64,000 bases of DNA. Origin: Eubacterium sp. 1001713B170207_170306_E7. GTDB taxonomy: Bacteria; Bacillota; Clostridia; Eubacteriales; Eubacteriaceae. The stretch's first letter is position 1, and each line of letters starts with the position of its first letter. The notes under the pieces were generated by a model that was given only the letters and a program-made list of their open reading frames with translations, was not told where the DNA came from and searched no databases. A program made the translations under genes and the position numbers. Below, piece by piece: positions 18,204 through 27,379 of this stretch. Location of the stretch: contig NZ_JADMVE010000004.1 of assembly GCF_015547515.1 (NCBI RefSeq), positions 413,728 through 477,727 of the forward strand, read 5' to 3'.

Positions 18204-19637
18204 ATGAAAGCATACGAAAAATATATTTCTAAGGCAGATATTGAAAAAATACACGCGCATACGCTCACTATTTTAAAAAAGGTAGGCGTAAAATTTGAAC
18301 ACGAAGAGGCTTTATCTGTTTTTAAAGCGCATGGAGCAAGAATTGAAGGTGACAAGGTTTATATCGAAGAAAAAATGCTTGAGGAAGCTTTAAAAACCGT
18401 ACCAAAGAAGTTTACAATCTATTCGTCAAAGGGCGACGTTCGCATCGGCGGCCACAGTTATGTAAAGCTTCCGGTGTCCGGTTCTGCTTATTTACAGGAT
18501 GGCAACCGAATAAGAACTTTTACAAACAAAGATATTATTGACTGGGTTAAGCTTTCGGATACAAGTCCTGTTCTAGATTGTGTGATGACGAATCCCTGTT
18601 TTACCTCCAAAAAATTTACACAAAATGAGACTGAGCTTGGGTTTTTGGCTTTACTTTTAAAATATGCCAATAAGCCAGTCCCTTTTGCAAACCCAAATAC
18701 CGCGACGGTTGCAAAAGGCCGGCTCCGCGAGGCCTACAGAAGAGGAATCCGCCTTGTTCAGGATTATGAAGGTATTTACGACAAGGTTGTCGGCTCACAC
18801 GGCTTTAACCCTATTACACCTCTGTGCTATGACCATGATCCGCTTGAAAGGATGTTTGCAGTCTGTGAGGAAAGACAGGGCGTTTGGTTTGCCACCTGCG
18901 CGATGCCTGTGCTCACCGCCCCATTTTCTGTCATCAGTCTGCTGACCGTGGCCAATGCCGAGCTTCTCGCTGGTATTGTTTTATCTCAATTAATTCAGCC
19001 TGGCACACCCATTATATATGCCAATGTTTCAGGTTCAACGGATTTGCGTTCTGTACAGCTTTGTATGGGAAATCCCGAAGCTGCGCTTATTTTTTACGCC
19101 ACTGCCGGCATCGCAGACTATTATGGTATCCCTTTCAGAACCGGAGGCGCTTTTAGCGACGCAAAGGAACTGGATTATCAGGCAGGTATGGAAGCCATGT
19201 TATCCATTCGGACAACTTCTGAGGTAAAACCAGATATGGTTTTTCACGCTTTGGGCACAATGGGGACATACAATGTTACTTGCTTTGAAAAATTTATTCT
19301 GGACGAGGAAATTTATAATTTCACTGAACGTCTCAATTCTGGTATTGATGCCTCAGAAGAAAAATTCTGTATGGACATTGTCGAAAAAACAGGGTCTCGC
19401 GGCAATTTTCTTACCGGGCGCACCCCCAAAATGTTTCGTGAAGAATTCTACGTTACAAAATATCTGAACAAACTCGATCCTAATGAATGGCAAAATCACG
19501 GCTCACTTTCTCTGAAAGAAAAAATGCAGGGAGAAGTGAAAAAACGTATTGATTCCTTCAAACCTACGCCTGTCACAAAAGAACAGGAAAAACTGTTAAA
19601 TCAATATATTCCGATCGAATATCGTAATGGATTATAA
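18204..19637 (+). CDS. MttB-superfamily methyltransferase (no pyrrolysine)
   Basis: 477 residues, the length of trimethylamine methyltransferase MttB. The frame has no internal TAG, so this is a non-pyrrolysine member, like those that demethylate glycine betaine, proline betaine, carnitine or butyrobetaine and pass the methyl group to a corrinoid protein. Typical patterns include HAHTLTILKKVGVKF near the N-terminus and PGTPIIYANVSGSTDLRS in the barrel. GAGGAG precedes the ATG at 18204. A sigma-54 promoter lies upstream, an MFS transporter follows, and a sigma-54 activator is convergent. No corrinoid protein gene is next to it, so it must share one encoded elsewhere. The substrate is not determinable from sequence. 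Confidence 0.88.
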   Translation: MKAYEKYISKADIEKIHAHTLTILKKVGVKFEHEEALSVFKAHGARIEGDKVYIEEKMLEEALKTVPKKFTIYSSKGDVRIGGHSYVKLPVSGSAYLQDGNRIRTFTNKDIIDWVKLSDTSPVLDCVMTNPCFTSKKFTQNETELGFLALLLKYANKPVPFANPNTATVAKGRLREAYRRGIRLVQDYEGIYDKVVGSHGFNPITPLCYDHDPLERMFAVCEERQGVWFATCAMPVLTAPFSVISLLTVANAELLAGIVLSQLIQPGTPIIYANVSGSTDLRSVQLCMGNPEAALIFYATAGIADYYGIPFRTGGAFSDAKELDYQAGMEAMLSIRTTSEVKPDMVFHALGTMGTYNVTCFEKFILDEEIYNFTERLNSGIDASEEKFCMDIVEKTGSRGNFLTGRTPKMFREEFYVTKYLNKLDPNEWQNHGSLSLKEKMQGEVKKRIDSFKPTPVTKEQEKLLNQYIPIEYRNGL

Positions 19638-19696
19638 AATATATTTTGCCGCAGAGACTGATGTCTGTTCTCTGCGGCTGCATTAAGGAGTTTATC

Positions 19697-20938
19697 ATGT
19701 CTAAGATAAAACGTAACTTTTTAGTCGGATTAATCAGTATAATGGTCGGGCTAATCTATTTTATTCCCTATATTCGCTTTTCTTTTTATGATCAGTTTGT
19801 CACTGCTTTTCAGCTGACAAACTTTGAGTTTGGTAATTTAGGATCAATCTATGGGCTGGTTTCACTTTTCTGTTACCCGATCGGCGGCGTCCTGGCTGAT
19901 AAATTCAGCTCTCGTGTAATGCTGGCGGCTTCCTTCTTTGCCAGTATGGCTCTGACTTTCTGGGAAGCTTCATTTCCTGATTATACTTCCCTGGTCATTA
20001 TCAGCGCACTCTTTGCAGTTTTTAACGCCGGTACCATGTGGGCCGCTTATATTAAACTGCTGCGAAGCCTAGGAAATGAGAACGAACAGGGTAAAATCTT
20101 TGGAACAAGCGAGGCTTTACGCGGCATTATCAGTGCCATTGTCGGCTTTATCTTTCTGGGACTGCTGAGCCTTTTTACCAGCCAAATCTCAGGTATGCGT
20201 ATGATTTTGCTATCATTTGGCGTTATCTATGGCCTTTTCGGTGTTTTAAGCATCATCTTTCTTCCAAAAACCGAAAAAAAGCAGAACGAATTGTCAACGG
20301 ATACTGAGGACGCTGCGAAGGAATCCAGTATACTCTGTAAAATCAGCAGAGTGCTCAAACTTCCTGGAACCTGGCTGCTCTCCATTTTCATGTTCAGCTG
20401 CTATTGTGTCATCATGTCTGGTGTAAACTATCTGGGAACATATGCCACCCAAATTTTAGGAATTTCTGAGGAACTTTCGGCGGGACTCGCTATTTTCAGA
20501 AACTATATTGTCGTGGTGCTGGCCGGTATACTTGGCGGTATTTTAGCTGATAAAGCAAAATCAAAATTGATTTTTATTATTTACCTGTTCTGTGGAATCG
20601 TAATCTGCTCTGGACTCAGTCCTTTCCTGACATCTGTGGTAATACTTTCTATTGCCGTCTCAATGATATTAGCCTTTTTATACTATAGTGTAAAATCCAT
20701 ATACTTTTCAGTTATGGGTGAAGGTGGAATTCCACTGGAATTAACCGGCATCGCAACAGGTATTATATCCTTTATTGCGTTTATTCCTGACGCATTCATG
20801 ACTTCGCTCATGGGCTCCTGGATTGACGCCGACCCAGTCAGCGGCTTTAACAAAATATTTATATGGATGGTTGCCTGGTCCATTATTGCCGCTGTATTTG
20901 CCTTTATTATTTATCGAAAAGGAAGAAAAAACAGTTGA
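19697..20938 (+). CDS. MFS transporter
   Basis: 413 residues with twelve hydrophobic segments. The MFS signature between helices 2 and 3 is GGVLADKFSSRVM, and a second-half copy is GGILADKAKSKL. The start at 19697 has AAGGAG seven bases upstream; the longer frame has no such site. It lies 59 bases after the MttB-like gene with no terminator between, so both are transcribed from the sigma-54 promoter. It most likely imports the quaternary amine used by the methyltransferase. Confidence 0.85.
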   Translation: MSKIKRNFLVGLISIMVGLIYFIPYIRFSFYDQFVTAFQLTNFEFGNLGSIYGLVSLFCYPIGGVLADKFSSRVMLAASFFASMALTFWEASFPDYTSLVIISALFAVFNAGTMWAAYIKLLRSLGNENEQGKIFGTSEALRGIISAIVGFIFLGLLSLFTSQISGMRMILLSFGVIYGLFGVLSIIFLPKTEKKQNELSTDTEDAAKESSILCKISRVLKLPGTWLLSIFMFSCYCVIMSGVNYLGTYATQILGISEELSAGLAIFRNYIVVVLAGILGGILADKAKSKLIFIIYLFCGIVICSGLSPFLTSVVILSIAVSMILAFLYYSVKSIYFSVMGEGGIPLELTGIATGIISFIAFIPDAFMTSLMGSWIDADPVSGFNKIFIWMVAWSIIAAVFAFIIYRKGRKNS

Positions 20939-20947
20939 GCATTACAA

Positions 20948-20978
20948 AAAGGCTCTCTAAAAAATTTAGAGAGCCTTT
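20948..20978. terminator. Bidirectional terminator overlapping regulator 3' end
   Basis: AAAGGCTCTCTAAA / TTTAGAGAGCCTTT, a 14-bp perfect stem with 3-base loop. It ends the MttB-MFS operon and also encodes the last codons (KAL, stop) of the convergent sigma-54 activator. Confidence 0.85.
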
Positions 20979-22390
20979 AGTTCATATTTGTTGATTTTAT
21001 GATGCAGTGACTGCCTGGTTATATTAAGCGTCTCTGCCGTTCTTGTAATATTGAAGTTATTTTTTACTAATGCCGCTTCGATCAAATCTTTTTCATATTG
21101 ATCCAATGTATTTTTCAAGTCCATATTTTCATGTATAACCATTTTTCCAGAAAAATGGTAACTACTTTCAAACGATTGTATATATTCAGGCAAATGTTCC
21201 TCATCCAAAACCAGATCATTGTTTTTCATCATACAAATACTCTGATGCAGCACGTGTCTGAGTTCTCTTACATTACCCGGCCAGGAGTACTCTGAAAACT
21301 TTTTTCCCACTTCTGGTGAAATACTTGTCACCTTTTTACCCAACACTGGTCCCAGTGTTTCCAGAAAAAAGGCCGTTAGTATTTTTATATCCTGTACTCG
21401 TTCTCTTAAAGCTGGAAGATTAATATCAAAGACTGCCAAGCGATAGTATAAATCCGCTCTTAATTTAGCCTCCTGAATTAATTTTTGTGGCTCCCTGTTG
21501 ACTGCGCTAATAATTCGCACGCTGCAGCTTCTCTCCTCTGTTTCGCCGACTCTCCGGTATTTACCAGTTTCCAGAACACGCAAAAATTTAGACTGCATTC
21601 GTATATCCATCGAATTGAGCTCATCTAAGAACAAGGTGCTGCCTTCCGCTTCATACAAGAGGCCCTTTGTATCCAAAGCCCCTGTAAAAGAGCCTTTACG
21701 CGTGCCAAAAAGAGTGGACTCCAGTAAATTTTCCGGAATGGCGGCACAGTTTACTGCTACAAAATTTTTCTTGTAATACACACTGGCGTTATGAATACTC
21801 TGCGCAAACAGCTCTTTTCCAGTCCCGGTTTTACCATATATCAGAATAGGTTCCAATGTTTTCGATGCAATTTTTGCCTGTTCGATACACTTTTTTATTT
21901 TTGGGCTTTCTCCAACAATACTTTCAAAAACATATTTTGTACCATTGTGATATTCAAAATCTTCACTGCTTTTCAGCTCGATCTTTTGTTTGTTTATGAC
22001 TGAAACCATATTTAAATAATCAGAAATTTCCCTGTACACACACAACACCAGACGAAGTTTTTGCTCTTGGTCAAATAAAGGATAGGTGCTGCAAACCGAC
22101 GTTATTTTCTGATGATGATTCGTCTCATAAACATTGATTACATTTTTAAGCGATTTTCCTGTTCTCAGTGTTTCCATAATAAGAGATTTCGACTTCTCCT
22201 CTTTTCGCGTCTTTGCTTTATGGTACAAATCATTTGGTTTTTTACCAAGAACCTCCCCGTGGTCATAACCTTCAATTAATTCACAACCTTTCGAATAACA
22301 GACAAACTCTCCACAACGATTAACAGCGGACAGGCAATAGTCTTCTATCTGTGACAGCTCGTCAAGGTTAATGTTTATAGCATCCTTCAT
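20966..22390 (-). CDS. Sigma-54 dependent transcriptional activator (PAS-AAA-Fis)
   Basis: 474 residues. N-terminal PAS sensor (about 10-120); sigma-54 AAA+ domain (about 150-390) with Walker A GKTGTGKE, the sigma-54 contact loop as GSFTGA in place of GAFTGA, and Walker B TLFLDELNSM; C-terminal Fis-type HTH (NITRTAETLNITRQSLHHKI). It would activate the sigma-54 promoter at 18135. The start at 22390 follows GAGAGG; the longer frame adds an unlikely hydrophobic extension. It is convergent with the MFS gene. Confidence 0.92.
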   Translation of the reverse strand: MKDAININLDELSQIEDYCLSAVNRCGEFVCYSKGCELIEGYDHGEVLGKKPNDLYHKAKTRKEEKSKSLIMETLRTGKSLKNVINVYETNHHQKITSVCSTYPLFDQEQKLRLVLCVYREISDYLNMVSVINKQKIELKSSEDFEYHNGTKYVFESIVGESPKIKKCIEQAKIASKTLEPILIYGKTGTGKELFAQSIHNASVYYKKNFVAVNCAAIPENLLESTLFGTRKGSFTGALDTKGLLYEAEGSTLFLDELNSMDIRMQSKFLRVLETGKYRRVGETEERSCSVRIISAVNREPQKLIQEAKLRADLYYRLAVFDINLPALRERVQDIKILTAFFLETLGPVLGKKVTSISPEVGKKFSEYSWPGNVRELRHVLHQSICMMKNNDLVLDEEHLPEYIQSFESSYHFSGKMVIHENMDLKNTLDQYEKDLIEAALVKNNFNITRTAETLNITRQSLHHKINKYELKAL

Positions 22391-22485
22391 ATTAATACCT
22401 CTCAAAAAGTTAATGGTTTTCAACCAAAAATAGTATACCATAAAATCCTGTTTTTACGTACTTATTTTAATCTCATTTCAAAAAA

Positions 22486-22512
22486 CGGTATACGCCAAAA
22501 CGACGCATACCG
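22486..22512 (-). terminator. Palindromic terminator, copy 2 of dispersed family
   Basis: CGGTATACGCC...GACGCATACCG, nearly the same as copy 1, with six T on the minus strand, 38 bases after the NRAMP stop. Confidence 0.75.
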
Positions 22513-22550
22513 CTATATATCGTGGTTCATTGCGTTAAAAAATCCAAATT

Positions 22551-23813
22551 TCACTGAAAGCTGCTCACCAGCAGCATGACATTCAGCGCTGTTACCAGTA
22601 TTCCGACAATCAGCAGAATCGTAAAGTCGATCTTGCCATTGGCAAATTTCCCCATGATTTTCCTGGAGGTGGTCAGATAAATCTGGAGGAAAATCGTGAC
22701 CGGCAGCTGGATGGACAGGAGCATCTGACTGTAAACCAGCCCCATAAACGGATCGGTCACAAAGAAGATAATGACCAATGCCGCCAGAAAGATACCAACG
22801 ATCCCAAGCTGGCTGTGGCGGTCGTGAATATCGTAGGGCTCCTTGAACATCCCCGCCACAATGGTACCGCCTGCCATGCCAGCAGTAACGGATGAGCTGA
22901 TACCTGCCATCAAAAGAGCAAAGGCGAAAATCAGCGATGCGCCCGAGCCGACCAGCGGTTTGAGCATATCGGCCGCCTGAGAGAGCTCGGTTACCTGCAG
23001 GCCCGCTTTGTAGAAGGTCGCCGCTGCCATTAAAATCATGGCGCTGTTGATGGCCCATCCGATAATCATGGACACCAGGGTATCTGTAAACTCAAATTTC
23101 AGTTGTTTTTTGATGACAGATTCTTCCTTCGTATTCCACTGCCTGCTCTGGATTATCTCGGAGTGCAGAAAAAGATTGTGGGGCATTACCACAGCGCCCA
23201 GCACGCTCATGATCACCAGCATGGAGCCTGGCGGTGTCGATGGTCTGACCCATGAAACAGCAGCAGCGCCCCAGTCGACATGAACCATAAGTATCTCAAC
23301 CAGAAAGGAGACACCGATCAATGATACAAAGCCGATGATCCAGCGCTCCAGCTTTTTATAGGAGTTGCTTAAAAGCAGGAACAGCGCCAGGGCCGTTACC
23401 AGGATGGAGCCGATTTTTATGGGAATTGAAAAAAGCATTTCGAGTGCAATGGCCCCGCCCAGTACCTCTGCCATAACGGTGGCGATTGTCGCCAGGACAG
23501 CGGTCGACAGAACCGGAACGCTAAGCCACTTGGGCAGATATTGGCTCGCCGCCTCCGACATACAGTAGCCCGTCGCGATTCCAAGATGCGCGGCGTTATG
23601 CTGTAAAATAATGAGCATAATGGTGGAGAGCGTCACCATCCACAAAAGAGAATATCCATACTCTGCCCCGGCCGCCACATTGGAAGCCCAGTTGCCCGGA
23701 TCGATAAAACCCACGGTAACCAGTAAACCCGGCCCAATGTATTTTAAAATTTCAAGACCGCCTTTATGCTCGCTGTGAGGACCGCCCTGAAGCCATTGCC
23801 TGATTCGATTCAA
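22551..23813 (-). CDS. NRAMP-family divalent metal transporter
   Basis: 420 residues, about eleven membrane helices. The NRAMP metal-site motif DPGN is in helix 1 (GFIDPGNWASNVAAGAEYG), and the helix 6 region has MPHNLFLHSEI with the His of the transport path. This family imports Mn2+ or Fe2+ with protons. Helix 6 lacks the usual Ala-Met metal motif as far as I can see (VVMPHN), so metal choice is uncertain. Single gene, ended by a palindromic terminator. Confidence 0.85.
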   Translation of the reverse strand: MNRIRQWLQGGPHSEHKGGLEILKYIGPGLLVTVGFIDPGNWASNVAAGAEYGYSLLWMVTLSTIMLIILQHNAAHLGIATGYCMSEAASQYLPKWLSVPVLSTAVLATIATVMAEVLGGAIALEMLFSIPIKIGSILVTALALFLLLSNSYKKLERWIIGFVSLIGVSFLVEILMVHVDWGAAAVSWVRPSTPPGSMLVIMSVLGAVVMPHNLFLHSEIIQSRQWNTKEESVIKKQLKFEFTDTLVSMIIGWAINSAMILMAAATFYKAGLQVTELSQAADMLKPLVGSGASLIFAFALLMAGISSSVTAGMAGGTIVAGMFKEPYDIHDRHSQLGIVGIFLAALVIIFFVTDPFMGLVYSQMLLSIQLPVTIFLQIYLTTSRKIMGKFANGKIDFTILLIVGILVTALNVMLLVSSFQ

Positions 23814-23843
23814 ATCAAATGCACCTCTTTCCAGTCACACTGC

Positions 23844-23878
23844 AAAGCGGTATACGCCGAAACAGCGTGTACCGCTTT
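23844..23878. repeat. Palindromic element, copy 3 of dispersed family
   Basis: AAAGCGGTATACGC...GCGTGTACCGCTTT hairpin between tsaD and the NRAMP gene. The stem is longer than in copies 1 and 2, but the T-run is short, so termination may be weak. Confidence 0.65.
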
Positions 23879-23911
23879 ACACTGTCGCTTTTAATAATAG
23901 AATAATACCCA

Positions 23912-24922
23912 TTATCTGCTGCCAATCTTCAGGCCGGGTACAGCATTTAAATACAAGTCGCTTTTTACATCATTGATATAGTTGTAATAGGCCATGGAGC
24001 CGATCATTGCAGCATTGTCTGTACACAGTATGGGCGCAGGGTAATACAGCTCAAGCCCGTTCTCCTCTGCCTTCTCCTGCATCATTTCCCGTAGCAGGCT
24101 GTTGGCGGAAACACCGCCGGCCATACAGATTTTATCGACCTTTTGTTCCAGCGCGCAGTGAATCGCTTTTTCAACCAGCACCTCGATGACTGCCAGCTGG
24201 AAAGAGGCGGCTACGTCTGCCACCACGATGGGCTCCTCCTTCATCTTTTTACTGTTCAGGTAATTGAGCACCGCGGATTTTAAGCCACTGAAGCTGAAAT
24301 CGTAGCTGTCCTTTTCCAAAAAAACTCTGGGAAACTCAACCGCGTGGGCGTTTCCCTCCCGGGCGGCCTTATCAATGGCCGGGCCTCCGGGATATCCCAG
24401 GCCCAGAACTCTGGAAATTTTATCATAGGCTTCTCCCGCCGCGTCATCCCTTGTCTTTCCAATGATCTCAAAGGTCTGGTAATCCCGCACCATTACCAGG
24501 TGGCTGTGCCCGCCGGATACCACCAGTGTTAAAAAAGGCGGCTCCAGATCCGGGTACTGCAGGAAATTTGCGGCGATATGCCCTTCAATATGGTTTACGC
24601 CGATCAGAGGCAGTCCCAGGCTGTAGGCCAAAGCCTTGGCTTCGGATACGCCGATCAGCAGCGCCCCCACCAGCCCCGGGCCGTTGGTCACCGCGATGGC
24701 GTCAATATTCTGAAATCCCAGCCCACTTTCCTCCAGGGCTTCTTCGATAATATATGGCAGCTTCATCACGTGGTTTCTGGACGCGATCTCAGGCACCACG
24801 CCGCCGTATTTTTTATGTATATCAATCTGTGAGTAAATCCGGTTGGTCAGAACCTTTCTTCCGTCCTCAACCACTGCCACCGAGGTTTCGTCACAGGATG
24901 TCTCAATGCTTAATATTTTCAT
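23912..24922 (-). CDS. tsaD: tRNA t6A threonylcarbamoyltransferase TsaD
   Basis: 336 residues. Transfers threonylcarbamoyl to A37 of ANN-decoding tRNAs. Family signatures: [15 protein letters not shown] at the start, the metal-binding HxxxH in [11 protein letters not shown] (His about 110 and 114), VVSGGHSHL and the C-terminal CTDNAAMIG with the metal Asp. The ATG at 24922 gives the conserved start MKILSIETS; a GTG three codons earlier is possible. Last gene of the tsaB-rimI-DUF1461-tsaD operon. Confidence 0.96.
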   Translation of the reverse strand: MKILSIETSCDETSVAVVEDGRKVLTNRIYSQIDIHKKYGGVVPEIASRNHVMKLPYIIEEALEESGLGFQNIDAIAVTNGPGLVGALLIGVSEAKALAYSLGLPLIGVNHIEGHIAANFLQYPDLEPPFLTLVVSGGHSHLVMVRDYQTFEIIGKTRDDAAGEAYDKISRVLGLGYPGGPAIDKAAREGNAHAVEFPRVFLEKDSYDFSFSGLKSAVLNYLNSKKMKEEPIVVADVAASFQLAVIEVLVEKAIHCALEQKVDKICMAGGVSANSLLREMMQEKAEENGLELYYPAPILCTDNAAMIGSMAYYNYINDVKSDLYLNAVPGLKIGSR

Positions 24923-24934
24923 AGAACTCACTTT

Positions 24935-25648
24935 CTAAAATTTTCTTTTTGAATTTTTCATGAATTTCCGCTGAGCAAAACGCCGGCTGAAAAAGCCGCC
25001 GCCCACAGCCCCAATCAGATAGACCACTGCTGCGATGATCACGATTCTCAGCCCCAGCGCGATAAAATAAGGTTCAGGCACAATGTTGATCAAAACACTT
25101 TCATTCGGGTCAAGATACCAGTAATCATTGGTAAAGATCAGCCGGTGGGCCGCCTGAAAAACAGCTGTAAAATCAAAAACAGCTGCCAGAGCCGCTGCCA
25201 GAAGCAGCACCAGACCAAAAACAGAGCCGCCGAGCACGGCCTTGGCAATGGCCGCTCTGTTCCAGAAAAATAACAGGATCAGCCCCGCCAGGAACAGAAC
25301 ACCACACACCACCTGAACAATCACCGCCACCTTTAAAAGACCGAACACATCATCCATGTGAATCCGTTCTTCCTCATTAAAAAGCGGAACGTACAGATCA
25401 TTTTCCATCTCGGCATAGATATTAAAATCCTCGCGCTGCCCCTTCAGGAAAGCAAAAATCTGATCCGTTACAGCCGGCAGCTCCTTCGACGCAATGCCGG
25501 TCGTCTGGGAAACATTGTTTTTATCCAGCTGATCCAGAAAAAAGCCGCGGTCAAACACCGCCCATTCCATCGAGGTTATAAGTACAAAAACAGGGAACAC
25601 AATCCCCATGATAATGGCTGTTGCCAAAGATTTTTTATCCAAGATCAC
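24935..25648 (-). CDS. DUF1461 (TIGR01906) integral membrane protein
   Basis: 237 residues with about four membrane helices (about 8-28, 105-130, 140-160, 195-220), an outside loop between the first two and a very basic tail (RRFAQRKFMKNSKRKF). The GFF and YW-rich extracytoplasmic segment fit TIGR01906. Function unknown. It overlaps rimI by 14 bases and ends 12 bases before tsaD, so it is embedded in the t6A operon. Confidence 0.75.
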   Translation of the reverse strand: MILDKKSLATAIIMGIVFPVFVLITSMEWAVFDRGFFLDQLDKNNVSQTTGIASKELPAVTDQIFAFLKGQREDFNIYAEMENDLYVPLFNEEERIHMDDVFGLLKVAVIVQVVCGVLFLAGLILLFFWNRAAIAKAVLGGSVFGLVLLLAAALAAVFDFTAVFQAAHRLIFTNDYWYLDPNESVLINIVPEPYFIALGLRIVIIAAVVYLIGAVGGGFFSRRFAQRKFMKNSKRKF

Positions 25649-26078
25649 CCCTCCTCATCATAAGGCCGTTTGCGTGGTCCGGGTAATAATTCTCACGAAT
25701 GCTGGCGGCCGAAAAGCCCATTTTTTTATAGAGACGAATTGCAGCCACATTGGTTTCCTTGACCTCCAGTGTCATGCAGCTGCACCCCTGGGCTCTGGCG
25801 GTTTTGATCAAAGCCGCCATGAGCTGGGTACCCAGGCCGTTTTGTCGGTATTTCCCGAGAATACCGACATTCATCACCTGCGCCTCGTCCACCACACACC
25901 AGATGCCCGCAAAGCCGACAACCTGTCCCTCCGCTTCCACCACCAGATATTTGGCAATGGGGTTATTGTATTCATTGACATACGACTCGAGCGACCATGA
26001 ACCCAAGCCGCACGCCTGTCCGATTTCATATAAGTTGGAAGCGTCCTGCTTCCGCATTTCACGTATTTCTGCCGTCAT
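25635..26078 (-). CDS. rimI: Ribosomal protein S18-alanine N-acetyltransferase-like (RimI)
   Basis: 147 residues, GNAT fold. The acetyl-CoA loop is in NVGILGKYRQNGLGTQLM (Q/RxxGxG/A), followed by TLEVKETNVAAIRLYKKMGF, typical of RimI. Start ATG at 26078 lies one base after the tsaB stop, so translation is coupled; the longer upstream frame overlaps tsaB and is a shadow. RimI is normally found beside tsaB in Firmicutes. Confidence 0.92.
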   Translation of the reverse strand: MTAEIREMRKQDASNLYEIGQACGLGSWSLESYVNEYNNPIAKYLVVEAEGQVVGFAGIWCVVDEAQVMNVGILGKYRQNGLGTQLMAALIKTARAQGCSCMTLEVKETNVAAIRLYKKMGFSAASIRENYYPDHANGLMMRRGDLG

Positions 26079-26079
26079 C

Positions 26080-26772
26080 CTATTTTTTATGCTCTTCAGC
26101 ATAGGAAGGACGGATATAAACTGGTTCGACGCTTTTATAGTCCTGCCACTGCTTTTTAAGCGCGCGCTCAACTGCCAGAGTTCCCGCCGACGAAGCCCGG
26201 TTCATGGATAAATGCTGCTTCACCTTGATTATTCCCGGCAGGGCTTCGGCCATTGTCTCGTAAAAGCGCGGAACGCCGTCCCCCAGCAGGTAAATCGGGC
26301 CGTCGGAATAATCCTGCAAAATTCCGATGAGGACCTCAATATCCATAACCGAGTCCTCAAGCTCGGCCACCATGCCCTCCTCCTCATTAAAGCGGAACAA
26401 GCCCGTATAAACCTGTGACCGCTGGGCGTCGAGGATCGGACAGACCACACCGTCTGCGTAGGGCAGATTGCAGGCCAGCGCCTCCAGCGTGGAAACTGGA
26501 ATCACCGGTTTATCAAGCGCCTGGGCAAAGCCCTTGACCGTCGCCATACCGATGCGCAGCCCCGTAAAGGAGCCCGGCCCGTTAACAATGCCAAAGGCGT
26601 CCATATCCTGAATGGTCAGGCCGGCGTCCTTGAGCATATGGTCGATGGCGGGCATCAGCTTTTCAGAATGCTTTTTCTGAAAATTGACGATGGTCTCACA
26701 AACCAATTTATTCTCATCCACCACTGCCGCGGTCGCGACAATCGTGGCAGTATCAACTGTCAAAACTTTCAT
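26080..26772 (-). CDS. tsaB: tRNA t6A synthesis protein TsaB
   Basis: 230 residues. An ASKHA-fold partner of TsaD. Signatures: VLTVDTATIVATAAVV at the start, HSEKLMPAIDHML, and GPGSFTGLRIGMATVKGFA. It opens the tsaB-rimI-DUF1461-tsaD operon. tsaE, often just upstream of tsaB in related genomes, is not here. Confidence 0.94.
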   Translation of the reverse strand: MKVLTVDTATIVATAAVVDENKLVCETIVNFQKKHSEKLMPAIDHMLKDAGLTIQDMDAFGIVNGPGSFTGLRIGMATVKGFAQALDKPVIPVSTLEALACNLPYADGVVCPILDAQRSQVYTGLFRFNEEEGMVAELEDSVMDIEVLIGILQDYSDGPIYLLGDGVPRFYETMAEALPGIIKVKQHLSMNRASSAGTLAVERALKKQWQDYKSVEPVYIRPSYAEEHKK

Positions 26773-26857
26773 GATTAACCTTCTTTATCTTTCTTTTACC
26801 TTTTATTATAGCCCAAATGCTCTGAAATTAAAACTAAAAAAGCCTAAACCGCAAAAA

Positions 26858-26888
26858 CAGGCGCGTGCCGCCCTGGCACACGCCTGTC
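26858..26888 (-). terminator. Terminator of merR-type gene
   Basis: ACAGGCGTGTGCC / GGCACGCGCCTGT hairpin followed by TTTTT on the minus strand, 24 bases after the MerR gene's stop. Confidence 0.85.
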
Positions 26889-26911
26889 TTAACTTACTTT
26901 GCTCTTAAATT

Positions 26912-27298
26912 CTAGTCGCCCCTTTTTTGAAGGCGCTTTTCAGCGACATGGAGTCCCTCCTCATAATGCTCAATCTTCTGGTTTAAACGCTCCAGCGTGG
27001 TCTGCATTTCCTTCATGCGCTCAACCAGCACATCCCGCTGTTCAATCAGAATGGTCTTCCGGGCCTCAACGGTCATTTCTCCCTGCTGGAAAAGAGCGAC
27101 GTAGTCGATCAATGCCTCAATGGGCAGCCCGGCTCCGCGCATACATTTGATAAACTCCACCCAGCCGCAGTCTCTTTCCGTAAAATCCCGAATCCCGCTG
27201 GCGCTTCGGTTTACTCTGGGAATCAACCCAATCCGTTCATAATAGCGGATTGTATCCGCTGAAAGCTCGTATTTTTTTGCCACTTCCGAAATGGTCAT
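26912..27298 (-). CDS. MerR-family transcriptional regulator
   Basis: 128 residues. N-terminal MerR helix-turn-helix (MTISEVAKKYELSADTIRYYERIGLIP), then a long coiled-coil dimerisation helix (about 80-125). There is no metal-binding cysteine cluster at the C-terminus, so it belongs to the AdhR-like group responding to aldehydes or other stress, rather than to metal sensors. It is a single gene with its own terminator; the target is unknown. Confidence 0.88.
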   Translation of the reverse strand: MTISEVAKKYELSADTIRYYERIGLIPRVNRSASGIRDFTERDCGWVEFIKCMRGAGLPIEALIDYVALFQQGEMTVEARKTILIEQRDVLVERMKEMQTTLERLNQKIEHYEEGLHVAEKRLQKRGD

Positions 27299-27379
27299 GC
27301 TTCTCTACCTCCAAACTAAAATCCGCTTTGCTTCTCTGTACAGCATAACACCTGGAGTCCACTTCAAGTCAAGCAAAAT

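Noticed and set aside
18204..19637. Pyrrolysine-containing trimethylamine methyltransferase
   Set aside because: The frame has no in-frame TAG across its full length, so pyrrolysine is not encoded.
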